DNA of 59,771 nt from Gilvimarinus agarilyticus (lineage in GTDB: Bacteria > Pseudomonadota > Gammaproteobacteria > Pseudomonadales > Cellvibrionaceae): positions 64,337 through 124,107 of the forward strand of contig NZ_JXCJ01000001.1 of the NCBI RefSeq assembly GCF_000832015.1, written 5' to 3'. This document shows, piece after piece, positions 16,497 through 25,929 of this stretch. Within the stretch, counting starts at the first letter, position 1; each line of letters starts with the position of its first letter. Made by a program: the position numbers and the translations under genes. Under the pieces are notes generated by a model. The model did not search any database. It was not told the origin of the DNA and saw only the letters and a program-made list of their open reading frames with translations.

Positions 16497-16969
16497 TTTT
16501 TCGATTGAGCAATTGGCGCAAACGTGGCGCCACACAAGCGGCTTAAATCGATGGGCGATAGCTCGATCTCTAAGCCTCTTTGTCCCGCGCTGATCAATAT
16601 ACACTCGTGATTATGGGCCGAGCTATCGATATAGGTTGGCAGGCGTTTTTTCTGCCCTAGCGGGCTAACGCCGCCCAATACATAGCCGGTACTGCGCTGC
16701 ACATCGGCCGGCTGCGCCATACTGACTTTTTTAACGCCAGCGGCGCGAGCCAATAGCTTTAAGTTTACGTTGCCACTGACCGGTACCAGCCCCACGAGTA
16801 ACGCCCCCTCCAGGCTCTGAACCACCAAGGTTTTAAACACTTTATCGGCGCTCACATTAAGCTTTTGCGCCGCCTCTAAACCGTAGGAGGCACTGCTTTC
16901 GTCGTGCTGATACTCGTGCAAAGTGAAGGGCACTTTGTGGCGGGTTAGCGTTTTTACGGCTGGTGTCAT
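16493..16969 (-). CDS. ybaK: Cys-tRNA(Pro)/Cys-tRNA(Cys) deacylase YbaK
   Basis: 158 residues, the normal size. It hydrolyses cysteine mischarged onto tRNA(Pro). Family motifs are visible: the lysine in ADKVFKTLVV, the LVGLVPVSGNVNLKLLA stretch and YVLGGVSPLGQKK with a glycine-serine loop. Convergent with tetR. Confidence 0.93.
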   Translation of the reverse strand: MTPAVKTLTRHKVPFTLHEYQHDESSASYGLEAAQKLNVSADKVFKTLVVQSLEGALLVGLVPVSGNVNLKLLARAAGVKKVSMAQPADVQRSTGYVLGGVSPLGQKKRLPTYIDSSAHNHECILISAGQRGLEIELSPIDLSRLCGATFAPIAQSKN

Positions 16970-17200
16970 GGGGCGAGCCTTGTTGCTGTGGCAATGGTGG
17001 CGGGGTAAACCTTTATGCTATGGCTTCGGATCATAACCGCAAATTGGGCCCCTCTCTAGGGGCACGCGATAAAGCGGCAGAGAGCCTATTGCCACAATTG
17101 ATCACAATTGCCCATCACAATGCCTTATTTAGTCGCGGAAAAGGCCGATTGTGCTGGTGTACTGCCTGTAATGACACTCATCAGTACAGGGAGATTCACA

Positions 17201-19339
17201 ATGGTTAATCAACAATGGCGAATTGCCGGGAGAATGTGGCGGTGGCTCGGTTTGGTTGTATTTTTCAGCTTTTGTACCCATGCCAGAGCCGGAGACGACT
17301 CTGGCCGGCTGGTAATAACGGCGGCGGAAGAGGGCACAGAGCTGCCCCAAAACCTTCAGGATGCACTGCACCTGCGCACTCACTTTGAGCTGGATGTGCA
17401 GGGGCTGCAGACGCGTGTGCTGGTGACACAAAGTTTTAAGAATCAAACCGAACAATGGGTTAACGGCACTTACACTTACCCGCTTGCCGAAGACAGTGCG
17501 GTAAGCCAGTTAACCATGGTGGTGGGCGAGCGCGTTATTGAGGGCGAGATTCAGGAGAAAGCTCAAGCGCAAAAAACCTTTGCCGCGGCAAAGGCGGCCG
17601 GCCAGAAAGCCACGTTAGTTGAACAGCAGCGGCCCAATTTATTTCGTCAGCAAATTGCCAATATAGCACCCGGTGAAACCGTCCGTATTAAGTTGGGGTA
17701 CAGCCAGCAGGTGTTGTACGAGGCGGGCGAGTTTCGCCTGCGTTTACCGCTGACGCTCACGCCGCGTTATATTCCGGGCAGCGTTATTCCGGGTGCCGTA
17801 GATGGCGACGTAGCGGCCGGGCAAAGCTTAACCACAGGGGTGAGTGGCTGGGCGCTGGCGACCGATCAGGTGGCGGATGCCGCTTTCATAACGCCCGGTC
17901 AGCAGCATCTGACGGCGGGCGAGACACTCAACCCGGTGACATTGTCGTTAAAGCTAAACGCCGGCGTGCCATTGGCGCAGGTGCACAGTGCCACTCATAA
18001 ACTGGATATTAATCAGCCCACCGGCGCGGATCAGGGGCAGCGCCAGATTCAGTTTGCGCGCGGTGAAGTGAGTATGGATCGCGACTTTGAAATTACCTGG
18101 CAGCCTCAACCACAAGCCGCGCCCGTGGCTGCGCAGTTTGTGCATCAATGGCAGGGTGACCGTTATGTGCAGTTAATGTTGATGCCGCCGCGCGATATCA
18201 ATGCCGCGCAAAAAATGCCGCGTGAGCTTATCCTGGTGGTTGATACCTCGGGGTCCATGGCCGGAGACTCGATTAAGCAGGCGCGTGCCAGTGCCTTGAT
18301 GGCATTGGATACCTTAACGGCACAAGATCGGTTTAATGTGATTTTGTTTGCCAGCGACACCCGCCCCTTGTTTGATCAGGCGGTGATAGCCAGCGATGCC
18401 AATGTGCAGCGCGCCCGTCAGGCACTTAAGCGTATGCACGCCGATGGTGGCACCGAAATGATGCCGGCATTAACCCGGGCATTTGATCACAAGGCAACCG
18501 AGCAACACTTGCAACAAATAGTGTTTGTCACCGACGGCAGTGTCGGTAACGAAGCGGCGTTGTTACAGCACATTCATCGCAACCTCGGCGATGCCCGACT
18601 GTTTACCGTCGCTATTGGTAGTGCGCCCAATCGTTTTTTTATGCGTCGTGCGGCTGATTTTGGTCGGGGCAGCTTTACTGAAATTGCCACGGCGGCGCAA
18701 ATCGAGCAGCGCATGGCCGGTTTATTACAAAAACTAAAAACGCCTCTGGTTAGCGATATTAGCATCGACTGGCCTCAGCCGGTGGAGGTGTTTCCCCGTC
18801 GAATTCCGGATTTATATTGGGGCGAGCCACTAGTGGTAACGGCAAAGCTAGCGCCTTGGCCAAGCCGATCGCAGCCGCTTATTACCGTGCGCGGCACCAG
18901 TGCGGGTAAAGCGTGGCAGCGTCAACTCCCATTAAGTATGGCAACTACGAAAGAGTTAAGTGACGCAAAATCACCGCCGCTGTTGGCGCAGCGCTTTGGC
19001 CGCGAGAAAATTGCATTTTTAGAAAACGAGTTTTACATCAATGGTCGCGATAGCGCCGATGATGCCCGCGAGAAAATATTGCCGGTGGCGCTTAATTATC
19101 AGCTAATGTCCCGCTACACCAGTTTAGTCGCGGTGGACAATACCCCGGCGCGACCGCCAGAAGTGTCGGCTCATGAGAAGGCGCTGAGTAATGCCATGCC
19201 CGCCGGCGCCACGATGCAGGCGGTCGGTTATCCGCAGACGGCGCTGGGTATCACCTGGCACTGGCTGTTGGGCACGCTGGCTTTAATGGGGTTAATCGCC
19301 TTTGCTACATGGGAGGTGCGCTATGTACGAGCCGCGTAA
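17201..19339 (+). CDS. Marine-type sortase target protein (VIT + von Willebrand A)
   Basis: 712 residues. A signal peptide (about 1-36, ending THARAG) leads into a VIT domain (about 50-175) and a vWA domain with the MIDAS motif DTSGSMA. The C-terminus is a sorting signal: YPQTA, a hydrophobic helix (WHWLLGTLALMGLIAFA) and a basic end. This is the architecture of the marine proteobacterial sortase target family, always found beside a dedicated sortase. The ATG at 17201 follows CAGGGAGA. The gene overlaps the sortase gene by 17 bp. The surface role is unknown. Confidence 0.9.
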   Translation: MVNQQWRIAGRMWRWLGLVVFFSFCTHARAGDDSGRLVITAAEEGTELPQNLQDALHLRTHFELDVQGLQTRVLVTQSFKNQTEQWVNGTYTYPLAEDSAVSQLTMVVGERVIEGEIQEKAQAQKTFAAAKAAGQKATLVEQQRPNLFRQQIANIAPGETVRIKLGYSQQVLYEAGEFRLRLPLTLTPRYIPGSVIPGAVDGDVAAGQSLTTGVSGWALATDQVADAAFITPGQQHLTAGETLNPVTLSLKLNAGVPLAQVHSATHKLDINQPTGADQGQRQIQFARGEVSMDRDFEITWQPQPQAAPVAAQFVHQWQGDRYVQLMLMPPRDINAAQKMPRELILVVDTSGSMAGDSIKQARASALMALDTLTAQDRFNVILFASDTRPLFDQAVIASDANVQRARQALKRMHADGGTEMMPALTRAFDHKATEQHLQQIVFVTDGSVGNEAALLQHIHRNLGDARLFTVAIGSAPNRFFMRRAADFGRGSFTEIATAAQIEQRMAGLLQKLKTPLVSDISIDWPQPVEVFPRRIPDLYWGEPLVVTAKLAPWPSRSQPLITVRGTSAGKAWQRQLPLSMATTKELSDAKSPPLLAQRFGREKIAFLENEFYINGRDSADDAREKILPVALNYQLMSRYTSLVAVDNTPARPPEVSAHEKALSNAMPAGATMQAVGYPQTALGITWHWLLGTLALMGLIAFATWEVRYVRAA

Positions 19340-19985
19340 CTCTTCGGTTAAACCACTGCCGCTTTGGCATCGCGGTCGGTTGGTCATTAGCGGGCTGTTG
19401 CTAGTGGTGCTTATTTGGCAGTGGGGCAGTGCCTTCGCCATCGAGGCAAAAGCGCAATTAGCCCAGGTATTAATTGAGCGTGCCTGGCAGCAAAAGCTTG
19501 ATGCTCCCGAGCTTGATGTCGCGCCCTGGCCATGGGCCGATACACAGCCGGTGGGGCGCTTGCAGTGGGTAGACGCCGCTGGCCGGGTGCGCAAAGATTT
19601 ATACGTACTGGGCGGTGGTCATGGCGAGGCGTTAGCCTTTGGCCCAGGATTAATGCAAGTGGGTGCGGGCAGCGGTAGTAGCGCGCGCGTTATAGGCGGG
19701 CACCGCGATACGCACTTTGCATTTTTACAGCAGCTACAAGGCGGCGAGGTGTTGCGCTGGCAGGCAAGCGACGGTCAGTGGCGCCGTTACGTTATTAGCC
19801 AGCGCAGTATTGCCGATGCCGAGCAGGGCGACTTATGGATCAACCCGGATGCCGACAGCCTGTGGTTAGTGACTTGCTACCCGTTTGATGCGGTACGCGC
19901 CGGCGGGCCACTGCGCTACGTTGTGCGTGCCGATAGTGTCTCTCTGGATGCAAGCTACGCACACAACCGCCGTTTTACCCTGTAG
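19323..19985 (+). CDS. Class GN sortase
   Basis: 220 residues with an N-terminal membrane helix (about 19-36) and the sortase catalytic residues: His127 in IGGHRDTHF, Cys185 in LVTCYPFDA and probably Arg198. It should cleave the PQTA signal of the upstream protein and attach it to an unknown acceptor. The ATG at 19323 follows GGGAGG at seven bases; it lies inside the end of the target gene, so the two are co-translated. Confidence 0.92.
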   Translation: MYEPRNSSVKPLPLWHRGRLVISGLLLVVLIWQWGSAFAIEAKAQLAQVLIERAWQQKLDAPELDVAPWPWADTQPVGRLQWVDAAGRVRKDLYVLGGGHGEALAFGPGLMQVGAGSGSSARVIGGHRDTHFAFLQQLQGGEVLRWQASDGQWRRYVISQRSIADAEQGDLWINPDADSLWLVTCYPFDAVRAGGPLRYVVRADSVSLDASYAHNRRFTL

Positions 19986-20020
19986 CTAAAGTACGAGTTT
20001 GCGCGGTAAAGCTGTAACGT

Positions 20021-20928
20021 TTATGGCGTGTCTTGCTGGCGAAGCAGTGGTTTCGCCAGTTCGGGCATGAGGGTTGGGTCGGGGTGTTTCAGCACGATAA
20101 TACGGGTGTTTTTATCGCGGATATGCCTAATGGTATCGCCAAAATATTGCTCGAGGAACTGTTCATGGCTGCCGTCTTGTATCAGTTGCTCAAATCCCTC
20201 GGCAATGCGGTGGGCCAGTTCGGGGTGTTTGCCGCTCACCTGGAACACCATCGCATGGGGGTAGTAAACGATCGGTTGTTCGGCAACGCTTAGTTCTGCT
20301 TTTAAGGGGCTTGCCGCGAGCTCTTGTTTTGCCTCAACGGCGCCCAATAACAAAGCATCAAAGCGGCCATAGTTAAGCATTTCAAACAAGTTGGTAAAGC
20401 GGCCGTTATCGTTTACGGTGTAGTGGTTAAAACGCAAAATTTTGGCGTCCTCCCAGCCTCGGCCCTGGCCTATTACTAAGCTGCGTAAATCATTGTCGGC
20501 CGCGGCTTTGGCAAAACGCTCGGCGTCGTTTGTGCGGATAATAGCGGAGCGATAACCAATAAGCCCCTTCATGGTTGGTTGGCGCACCAGCAGTATTTGT
20601 TGTTCGCGCGTGTAGTCGTCTTCGCGTAAACCCGAAACGTATACGTTGGCAAGTTCGCCATCGGCGATAACCTGCCGGCCGCGCTGGGTGCCTAGCGGGT
20701 CGTGCATTACACTGAGTTGATAGGGTGGGTAGTGTTGCTCGGTGCGCTCTAAGATGGCTTTGAGCAGAGCTAGCTCAAACTCCCCCCGGCCACTTTTACT
20801 GGCCCATAGTGACACACTCATAACGGGGGGTTGCTGCGCGCTGGTGTGTATGGTTCGGCGTACGCCACGGGTATGCCCAATAAACTAACATAAAAGCTAA
20901 GCCACAGTGTTAGCCGTTTAATGGCCAT
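20021..20928 (-). pseudogene. Periplasmic solute-binding-like protein, frameshifted at a G6 run
   Basis: From the ATG at 20928 a good signal peptide is encoded (KRLTLWLSFYVSLLGIPVAYA, then EPYTPARSNPP), but that frame stops with TGA at about 20818. The mature domain (SVSLWASKSGRGEFELALLK ... to 20021) is in the next frame. One extra base in the run at 20825-20830 would fuse them into about 302 residues, typical for this SBP_bac_3-like family (KGLIGYRSAII, YGRFDALLLG). Without that fusion the body has no export signal. Sequencing error, decay or homopolymer phase variation are all possible. Confidence 0.75.
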
Positions 20929-21103
20929 AGAGAGGTGAGTGGCGATTGATAAATACATAGCGTGGCTCGCTGCGCACTGTGCTGGTAGGCGGTTTGGTGA
21001 TGCGCTGCTATCGATAGTATAACGCGTCACGGCTTGGTGCAACCGGCGCGCAGGGCGTGCTATTAACACGTATAATTAAAATCTTTAAGCACAAGGAGAA
21101 GCT

Positions 21104-22861
21104 ATGTCGGCGCGGCGTCATCTACAGGGGTTGCAGGTTGCCAGTGCGCTGCGCGCCAGCTGCTTGCGCGAGCGCTACAGCCTGGATAAGTTTCGCGGTG
21201 ACCTTATGGCGGGCCTCACCGTGGGTATCTCTGCTATCCCGCTGTCAATGGCACTGGCTATTGCTATTGGCGTGCCGCCACAGCACGGGCTGTACACCTC
21301 GCTGGTGGCCGGGTTACTTATGGCGTTGTTAGGTGGCTCGCGCTATTCGGTGTCGGGCCCCACGGCGGCTTTTGTGGTGATATTACAACCGGTGGTGCAG
21401 GCTTACGGCTTACCCGGCTTACTCCTCACCACTGTGTTGGCCGGCGGTTTTATTTTACTGATGGCTGTTGCCCAGTTTGGCCGGGTGCTCAGTTATATTC
21501 CTCACACGGTTACCTTTGGTTTTACCCTGGGTATTGCGGTGGTGTTGGCCACCTTGCAGGTGCCCGATTTATTTGGCTTGGTTTTAACCGAACCACTGCC
21601 TGATTTTTTCTTTGCCAAACTGTGGGAGATCGTGCGCCATATCCCCACCATTCACTGGCCCACATTAATGGTAACCGCGGTATCGTTTGCCGTGATGTAC
21701 CTTTGGCCAAAATTAAAAATCCCGATTCCGGCCCATCTCATTACGCTGCTAGCGGGGGTGTTGGTGGCATTTTTACTATCGCATTGGGGGTACCCGGTGG
21801 CTACCATTGCCAGCTCGTTTGAGTTTCATGCCCACCCGGGGCATACCGCCTCAGGCATCCCTAATTTTTTGCCGCAGTTCGCTTTGCCCTGGCACGGGCT
21901 CGAGGGCAACTACTGGACTTTTGATATGTTGGGCGAGGTGTTGCCCCAGGCGTTAACCATTGCCCTGCTGGGGGCCATCGAGGCTTTGTTGTGCGCGGTA
22001 ATGCTAGAGCGTATGACGGGAAAGCGTTATCACGCCAACGCCGAGTTGTTTGGTTTGGGTGTGGGCAATATCGCAGCGCCTTTTTTTGGTGGCTTTAGCG
22101 CTGCGCCCGAGCTTGCCCGCTCCACCACAAATTTTCGCGCCGGGGCCGCCACACCGCTAGCGGCGGTTATTCACACCGGCGTTATTGGTATATGTTTGTT
22201 GTGGGCTTCGCCCTACCTCAAGCATTTGCCCATGGCCTGTATGGCAACCTTGGTGGTTATTGTCGCCTGGCGCATGTGCTATGGCCGACAAATTGTAAAT
22301 ACCGTGCGTACTGCGCCCACTGCTGACGTGGTGGTGTTTTTGGTGTGCTTCTCATTAACGCTGCTGGTGGACATGGTGGTTGCCATTGGCTCGGCTGTGG
22401 TCATTGCGGCGTTGTTGTTTATGCGCGATATCGCCGCTATGACCAAAGCGCGAGATATTACCAAAGCGCTTAAACATGTACCCCGGCCGTTGCCTGAGGG
22501 CTGGCGGGTTATTAAAATATCGGGCCCGTTATTTTTTGCCGCGGCCGATAAAATTTTTGCCGAGCTCGATGAGTTTGCCAAAGAGCAGCAAGGGTTGGTG
22601 GTGCATATGGACGGTGTGCCGCTGCTGGATGCCGGTGGCCTGGATGGCTTAACCGGGTTTATTACGCGCTGTAAAAAACGCAAATGCCAGCTGATATTTT
22701 CCGATATTCAGTTTCAACCGCTCAAGGCGATGGTGCGCGCCGGTATTAAAGCCGAAAACGGCAACTTTACGGTGTACCCTATTTTGGCCGATGCGCTGGA
22801 TGCCGTGCTCGATCAAGATCCACATCAGCCGCCGGTGACGGAGCCGACCGCTGAGAGTTAA
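21104..22861 (+). CDS. dauA: SulP family anion/dicarboxylate transporter with STAS domain
   Basis: 585 residues: a SulP transport domain with many membrane helices (about 30-435; SAIPLSMALAIAIGVPP and GGSRYSVSGPTAAFV are characteristic) and a cytoplasmic STAS domain (about 465-565; HMDGVPLLDAGGLDGL). The closest named relative is E. coli DauA (YchM), a succinate and C4-dicarboxylate carrier; sulfate or bicarbonate are alternatives. Clear Shine-Dalgarno AAGGAG at the start. Confidence 0.85.
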   Translation: MSARRHLQGLQVASALRASCLRERYSLDKFRGDLMAGLTVGISAIPLSMALAIAIGVPPQHGLYTSLVAGLLMALLGGSRYSVSGPTAAFVVILQPVVQAYGLPGLLLTTVLAGGFILLMAVAQFGRVLSYIPHTVTFGFTLGIAVVLATLQVPDLFGLVLTEPLPDFFFAKLWEIVRHIPTIHWPTLMVTAVSFAVMYLWPKLKIPIPAHLITLLAGVLVAFLLSHWGYPVATIASSFEFHAHPGHTASGIPNFLPQFALPWHGLEGNYWTFDMLGEVLPQALTIALLGAIEALLCAVMLERMTGKRYHANAELFGLGVGNIAAPFFGGFSAAPELARSTTNFRAGAATPLAAVIHTGVIGICLLWASPYLKHLPMACMATLVVIVAWRMCYGRQIVNTVRTAPTADVVVFLVCFSLTLLVDMVVAIGSAVVIAALLFMRDIAAMTKARDITKALKHVPRPLPEGWRVIKISGPLFFAAADKIFAELDEFAKEQQGLVVHMDGVPLLDAGGLDGLTGFITRCKKRKCQLIFSDIQFQPLKAMVRAGIKAENGNFTVYPILADALDAVLDQDPHQPPVTEPTAES

Positions 22862-22898
22862 GGTGTCCGGCTGCTGAAAGTTAAGGTGTAGAGTACCG

Positions 22899-23837
22899 TT
22901 ATATCGCCCGATACAATTGAATTTTCTTAACGCTGTCGTACAAAGCAAAAAGTGCATAGGCTGCCATGGCTAGTGCAATCGAAAGACTGCTTATGGCCCA
23001 CTGACTACTTGTCTCGCCCGTACCGATGACGATTGTCAGTGGTGCATCCCAGCCGTAAATCACCGCCATAATAATCAGCGATGGAATATACAGCGCCAGC
23101 TCTTCGATGATTTTACGCCGCGTCCAGTAAGGGAATAGTAATTTGCTTACTGCTAGCACAATGCTGCCCAGTAGCACGGCGTTAATCCAGGGCAGTAATG
23201 TTGCCCACTGATCGGAAAAAACAAATCCGATAGGATTGTCCCCCAAGCTTTGCGGTATCACGCGGTTTAACCACGCGGCAAAATATACGGTAACGACCAG
23301 CTCAAACGTCGTTGCTGTGCGGCTTATATAGTCGCCCTCGGCAATGACTTTAGGCAAAGACTCTGGCCGCCAGCGTGTAAAAATATCCGCGCGGCTGACT
23401 GATTCGCCCAGTAGGTAAAAAATTAAAGTAAGCCAGGCAAAACCGTACAGGCTTTTTTCCAAAATACTCCACAGCAGTTGCGGTAAAGCTTGCCATAGGC
23501 GCACTTCACCGGCTCCGGCAAAGGCGGCCACCATCAGGCACAGCTGCACGGCGGCGATGGCGATTACCATCCATTGCAGCAGTTGCCGGTAAATGGGAAA
23601 TAAGCTCTCGCTCACCAGTGTGGGGCGCGGTTGAAAGTCGGCCGCCACCAACATGGGGTGGCCGCGTTCGCGCAGTAGCGCCTTCAGCTCGTCATCGGTA
23701 AGTGGGCGGCCCAAAGATTCTTCGCGGTAATCGCGCTCGTCTTGTAAGTCGCTTAATAACTCGTCCGCCACATCGTTTCTAACACTGGCAGGCAAGTGGG
23801 ATTTAACCGCAAAAGTATAGCGCTCTAACCAGTTCAT
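22899..23837 (-). CDS. HAAS-domain membrane protein paired with PadR
   Basis: 312 residues. The N-terminal 70 form a HAAS-like helical domain (WLERYTFAVKSHLPASVRND ... LLRERGHP), followed by about six membrane helices. HAAS proteins are usually encoded next to PadR-like regulators, as here, where its ATG overlaps the padR stop by four bases. It may sense or transmit envelope state; no substrate is evident. Confidence 0.8.
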   Translation of the reverse strand: MNWLERYTFAVKSHLPASVRNDVADELLSDLQDERDYREESLGRPLTDDELKALLRERGHPMLVAADFQPRPTLVSESLFPIYRQLLQWMVIAIAAVQLCLMVAAFAGAGEVRLWQALPQLLWSILEKSLYGFAWLTLIFYLLGESVSRADIFTRWRPESLPKVIAEGDYISRTATTFELVVTVYFAAWLNRVIPQSLGDNPIGFVFSDQWATLLPWINAVLLGSIVLAVSKLLFPYWTRRKIIEELALYIPSLIIMAVIYGWDAPLTIVIGTGETSSQWAISSLSIALAMAAYALFALYDSVKKIQLYRAI

Positions 23838-24139
23838 GGTGTTGTCTCCGTAATATTGGCAAGCGCTTTATTAAGGCTCTGCCATTCCATATTCATGGCC
23901 ACTCGGGCAGAGTCTCCGGTTTTGGATAACCGATATACACGCCGTTTACGGCCCTCCTGCACTTGCCACTCGCTCTCGAGTAACGTTTGACTTTCTAATC
24001 GGCGCAGCAATGGGTAAAGTGTGCCTTCATCTACCTCGAGCCCCTGTTCTTGCAAAAAGCGTCGCAGCGAATAGCCATAGTGCGGCTGCACCAGTGCCTC
24101 CAGCACCGCCATCACTAGCAGGCCCCGGCGCAGCTCCAT
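23834..24139 (-). CDS. PadR family transcriptional regulator
   Basis: About 101 residues with the PadR winged helix: LVMAVLEALVQPHYGYSLRR, then VDEGTLYPLLRRLE and the basic wing EGRKRRVYRLSKTG. The ATG at 24139 starts MELRRGLL, the usual PadR opening; the longer ORF to 24238 would translate through the promoter and operators, so it is rejected. It probably represses its own operon with the HAAS gene through the tandem sites upstream. Confidence 0.9.
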   Translation of the reverse strand: MELRRGLLVMAVLEALVQPHYGYSLRRFLQEQGLEVDEGTLYPLLRRLESQTLLESEWQVQEGRKRRVYRLSKTGDSARVAMNMEWQSLNKALANITETTP

Positions 24140-24186
24140 GGTTAATTTGGTCAATCGGTCTGGATCGTCTGGCAAAATTCCACCTA

Positions 24187-24226
24187 TACTGTGTAGTGCA
24201 CAGTATATACTATGTGTCACACAGTA
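24187..24226. promoter_or_regulatory. Two tandem PadR-type operators
   Basis: Site 1 (24187-24205) is TACTGTG-TAGTG-CACAGTA, a perfect 19-bp dyad. Site 2 (24208-24226) is TACTATG-TGTCA-CACAGTA, one mismatch. Their centres are 21 bp apart, two helical turns, so two dimers could sit side by side on one face. Confidence 0.8.
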
Positions 24227-24238
24227 TTGTATTGTCAA
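24209..24238 (-). promoter_or_regulatory. Promoter of the padR-HAAS operon
   Basis: A consensus -35 TTGACA (24238-24233 on the minus strand), an 18-bp spacer and -10 CATAGT (24214-24209). The spacer and -10 are covered by operator 2, as expected for repression. Confidence 0.65.
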
Positions 24239-24305
24239 TAGGTTAATTGTGGCGGTTGAGTTATCGCGTAATCACAGGGGCCCCAGAGGGTAGGTTAACT
24301 GCGTG

Positions 24306-25280
24306 CTAGGCGCCTCTAATACCGTGGGCCTTAAATTGCGCGTAGGCCTTTTGTCCCGCCGCTAGAGCTAGTGCCTGAACCGCTCTGGGCGTAATAAGCG
24401 CATAGAGCTCATTGCCGTGCCAGTCCAGGGTGGCGATGATACTGGTATCACTCACGGGGTTCAGCGCGTTAATGGTGACGGCCAGGGTATTGGCAATACT
24501 GGAGGGGGTGGGTGGCTCGCGGGCGATGGAGACTTCGTGGGCATCGATACGAAGGCGATAAGTCGCCTCAGGCAGTGGGCCGCACTCCAGGCTATGACCG
24601 CGTACCAATACTTGCCCGTCGCCCGGCGGTTGATCCAGTGGCCATAGGGCGTAGGCGTTGTCTGGCTGCTCTAGAACGTGGTGTTTATGGGCCTCAGAGA
24701 TCGGGCAAAGGGTTTGGCTTTGCCATTGGTACAGCCAATCGCAAGTGGAGGCTAAATCGTGCCACTGATGACTGACGATAATGGCCGCGAGTTGCCGCTC
24801 GTGCGCCCAGCACCGCAGGCAGTTAAGGGCCTCGCGCGCGGCGTTGGCGTCTAGCGCCGAGACGGGCTCGTCGAGCAGTAATAAATGTTTAGCGCACATA
24901 AACGCGCTGAGCAGGGCGACCCGCTGGCGTTCACCACCGGATAAGGTGTCGGTGTATTGCGCCTGCAATGGGGTGATGTGCAGCTCGCGGGCATAGGCTT
25001 GCCAGTCGTCAAAGCCGTGCTGAGCGGCCAAGGTGGCGAGCATGGTGTGTACGGTTTGATTGGGCCACAAAGGCGCGCCTTGCACGGCCCAGCCAAGGCC
25101 GCGCTTATGTGTCGGATAGCTTAGTAAGTTAGGGCTTTGCGAACACTGTAAAAGCCCTTGCCGACCGCAGGCGGTGGCGGTTAATAACTGGGTTTTACCA
25201 CAGCCCGATGGGCCACTAATGCCCAGCCACTGCCCTGCCGGCCACTGCCAGTGATGGTCGTTTAACTTAAGCTGCCACAC
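24306..25280 (-). CDS. modC: Molybdate ABC transporter ATP-binding protein
   Basis: 324 residues: Walker A GPSGCGKTQ, signature LSGGERQR, Walker B LLLLDEPVSALDA, H-loop VSHQW, and a C-terminal TOBE/Mop-like domain (about 260-320, ANTLAVTINALNPVSDTS), which binds molybdate in ModC. It powers ModB/ModA uptake. Its start overlaps the modB end by 14 bp, so the three mod genes form one unit. Confidence 0.92.
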   Translation of the reverse strand: MWQLKLNDHHWQWPAGQWLGISGPSGCGKTQLLTATACGRQGLLQCSQSPNLLSYPTHKRGLGWAVQGAPLWPNQTVHTMLATLAAQHGFDDWQAYARELHITPLQAQYTDTLSGGERQRVALLSAFMCAKHLLLLDEPVSALDANAAREALNCLRCWAHERQLAAIIVSHQWHDLASTCDWLYQWQSQTLCPISEAHKHHVLEQPDNAYALWPLDQPPGDGQVLVRGHSLECGPLPEATYRLRIDAHEVSIAREPPTPSSIANTLAVTINALNPVSDTSIIATLDWHGNELYALITPRAVQALALAAGQKAYAQFKAHGIRGA

Positions 25281-25929
25281 GGTGGTGTCTCCGGTGTCGC
25301 TGCCAGCCGTAAAGCGCCACTAGCAAGACGAATGAGGCGGCCAACAAGCCGCCGGCAATACGATGGGCCTCGGCAAAGTTTAAGGTTTCTACCTCGTCGA
25401 ATAATAATATTGAGAGCACCTGAGTCTCGCCGGGAATATTGCCGCCTATCATCAGTACCACGCCAAATTCACCCACCGTATGGGCAAAGCCCAGTGCGCC
25501 TGCCATCACAAAAGCGTGGCTGGTGGCGGGTAAGACGATGCGTCTGAGCAGCTGCCAGGTATTGAGCCCCTGGCTGCGTCCCAGTTGCAGTAGGCGAGTA
25601 TCCAGTTGGGCGAAACTGGCGGCGAGCGGTTGCACCACAAATGGCAGCGAGTAAATGACCGAGCCAATCACCAGCCCGATAAAACTAAAGGCCAGCCCCG
25701 ACTGACTGAACTGCCCGATAGCGCCATCGGGTGCCAGTAATAACAACAGATAAAACCCCAGCACCGTGGGTGGCAGTATCAGCGGTAGCGCCACGACGGC
25801 TTCGGCCAGAGTGCGTAAATAGCGACCACGGCCCTGCGCCAGCCACCACGCCAGCGGTGTGCCGATAACGAACAGCACCAGTGTTGTCACCAGTGCCAGT
25901 TTGCAGGTAACCCAAATTGCGGCGTTCAC
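25267..25929 (-). CDS. modB: Molybdate ABC transporter permease
   Basis: 220 residues with five membrane helices and the permease EAA-loop region, LDTRLLQLGRSQGLNTWQLL. The size and FAHTVGEFGVVLMIGG are typical of ModB. It forms the inner-membrane channel. Its ATG overlaps the modA stop (ATGA). Confidence 0.93.
   Translation of the reverse strand: MNAAIWVTCKLALVTTLVLFVIGTPLAWWLAQGRGRYLRTLAEAVVALPLILPPTVLGFYLLLLLAPDGAIGQFSQSGLAFSFIGLVIGSVIYSLPFVVQPLAASFAQLDTRLLQLGRSQGLNTWQLLRRIVLPATSHAFVMAGALGFAHTVGEFGVVLMIGGNIPGETQVLSILLFDEVETLNFAEAHRIAGGLLAASFVLLVALYGWQRHRRHHRVAA

Noticed and set aside
17092-17130. CAATTG and ATCACAATT repeats before the sortase target gene
   Set aside because: The words are short and partly self-complementary; no consistent operator can be defined.
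22855-22891. AGTTAAGGTGT repeated at the end of the SulP gene
   Set aside because: A short local duplication across the stop with no clear effect.
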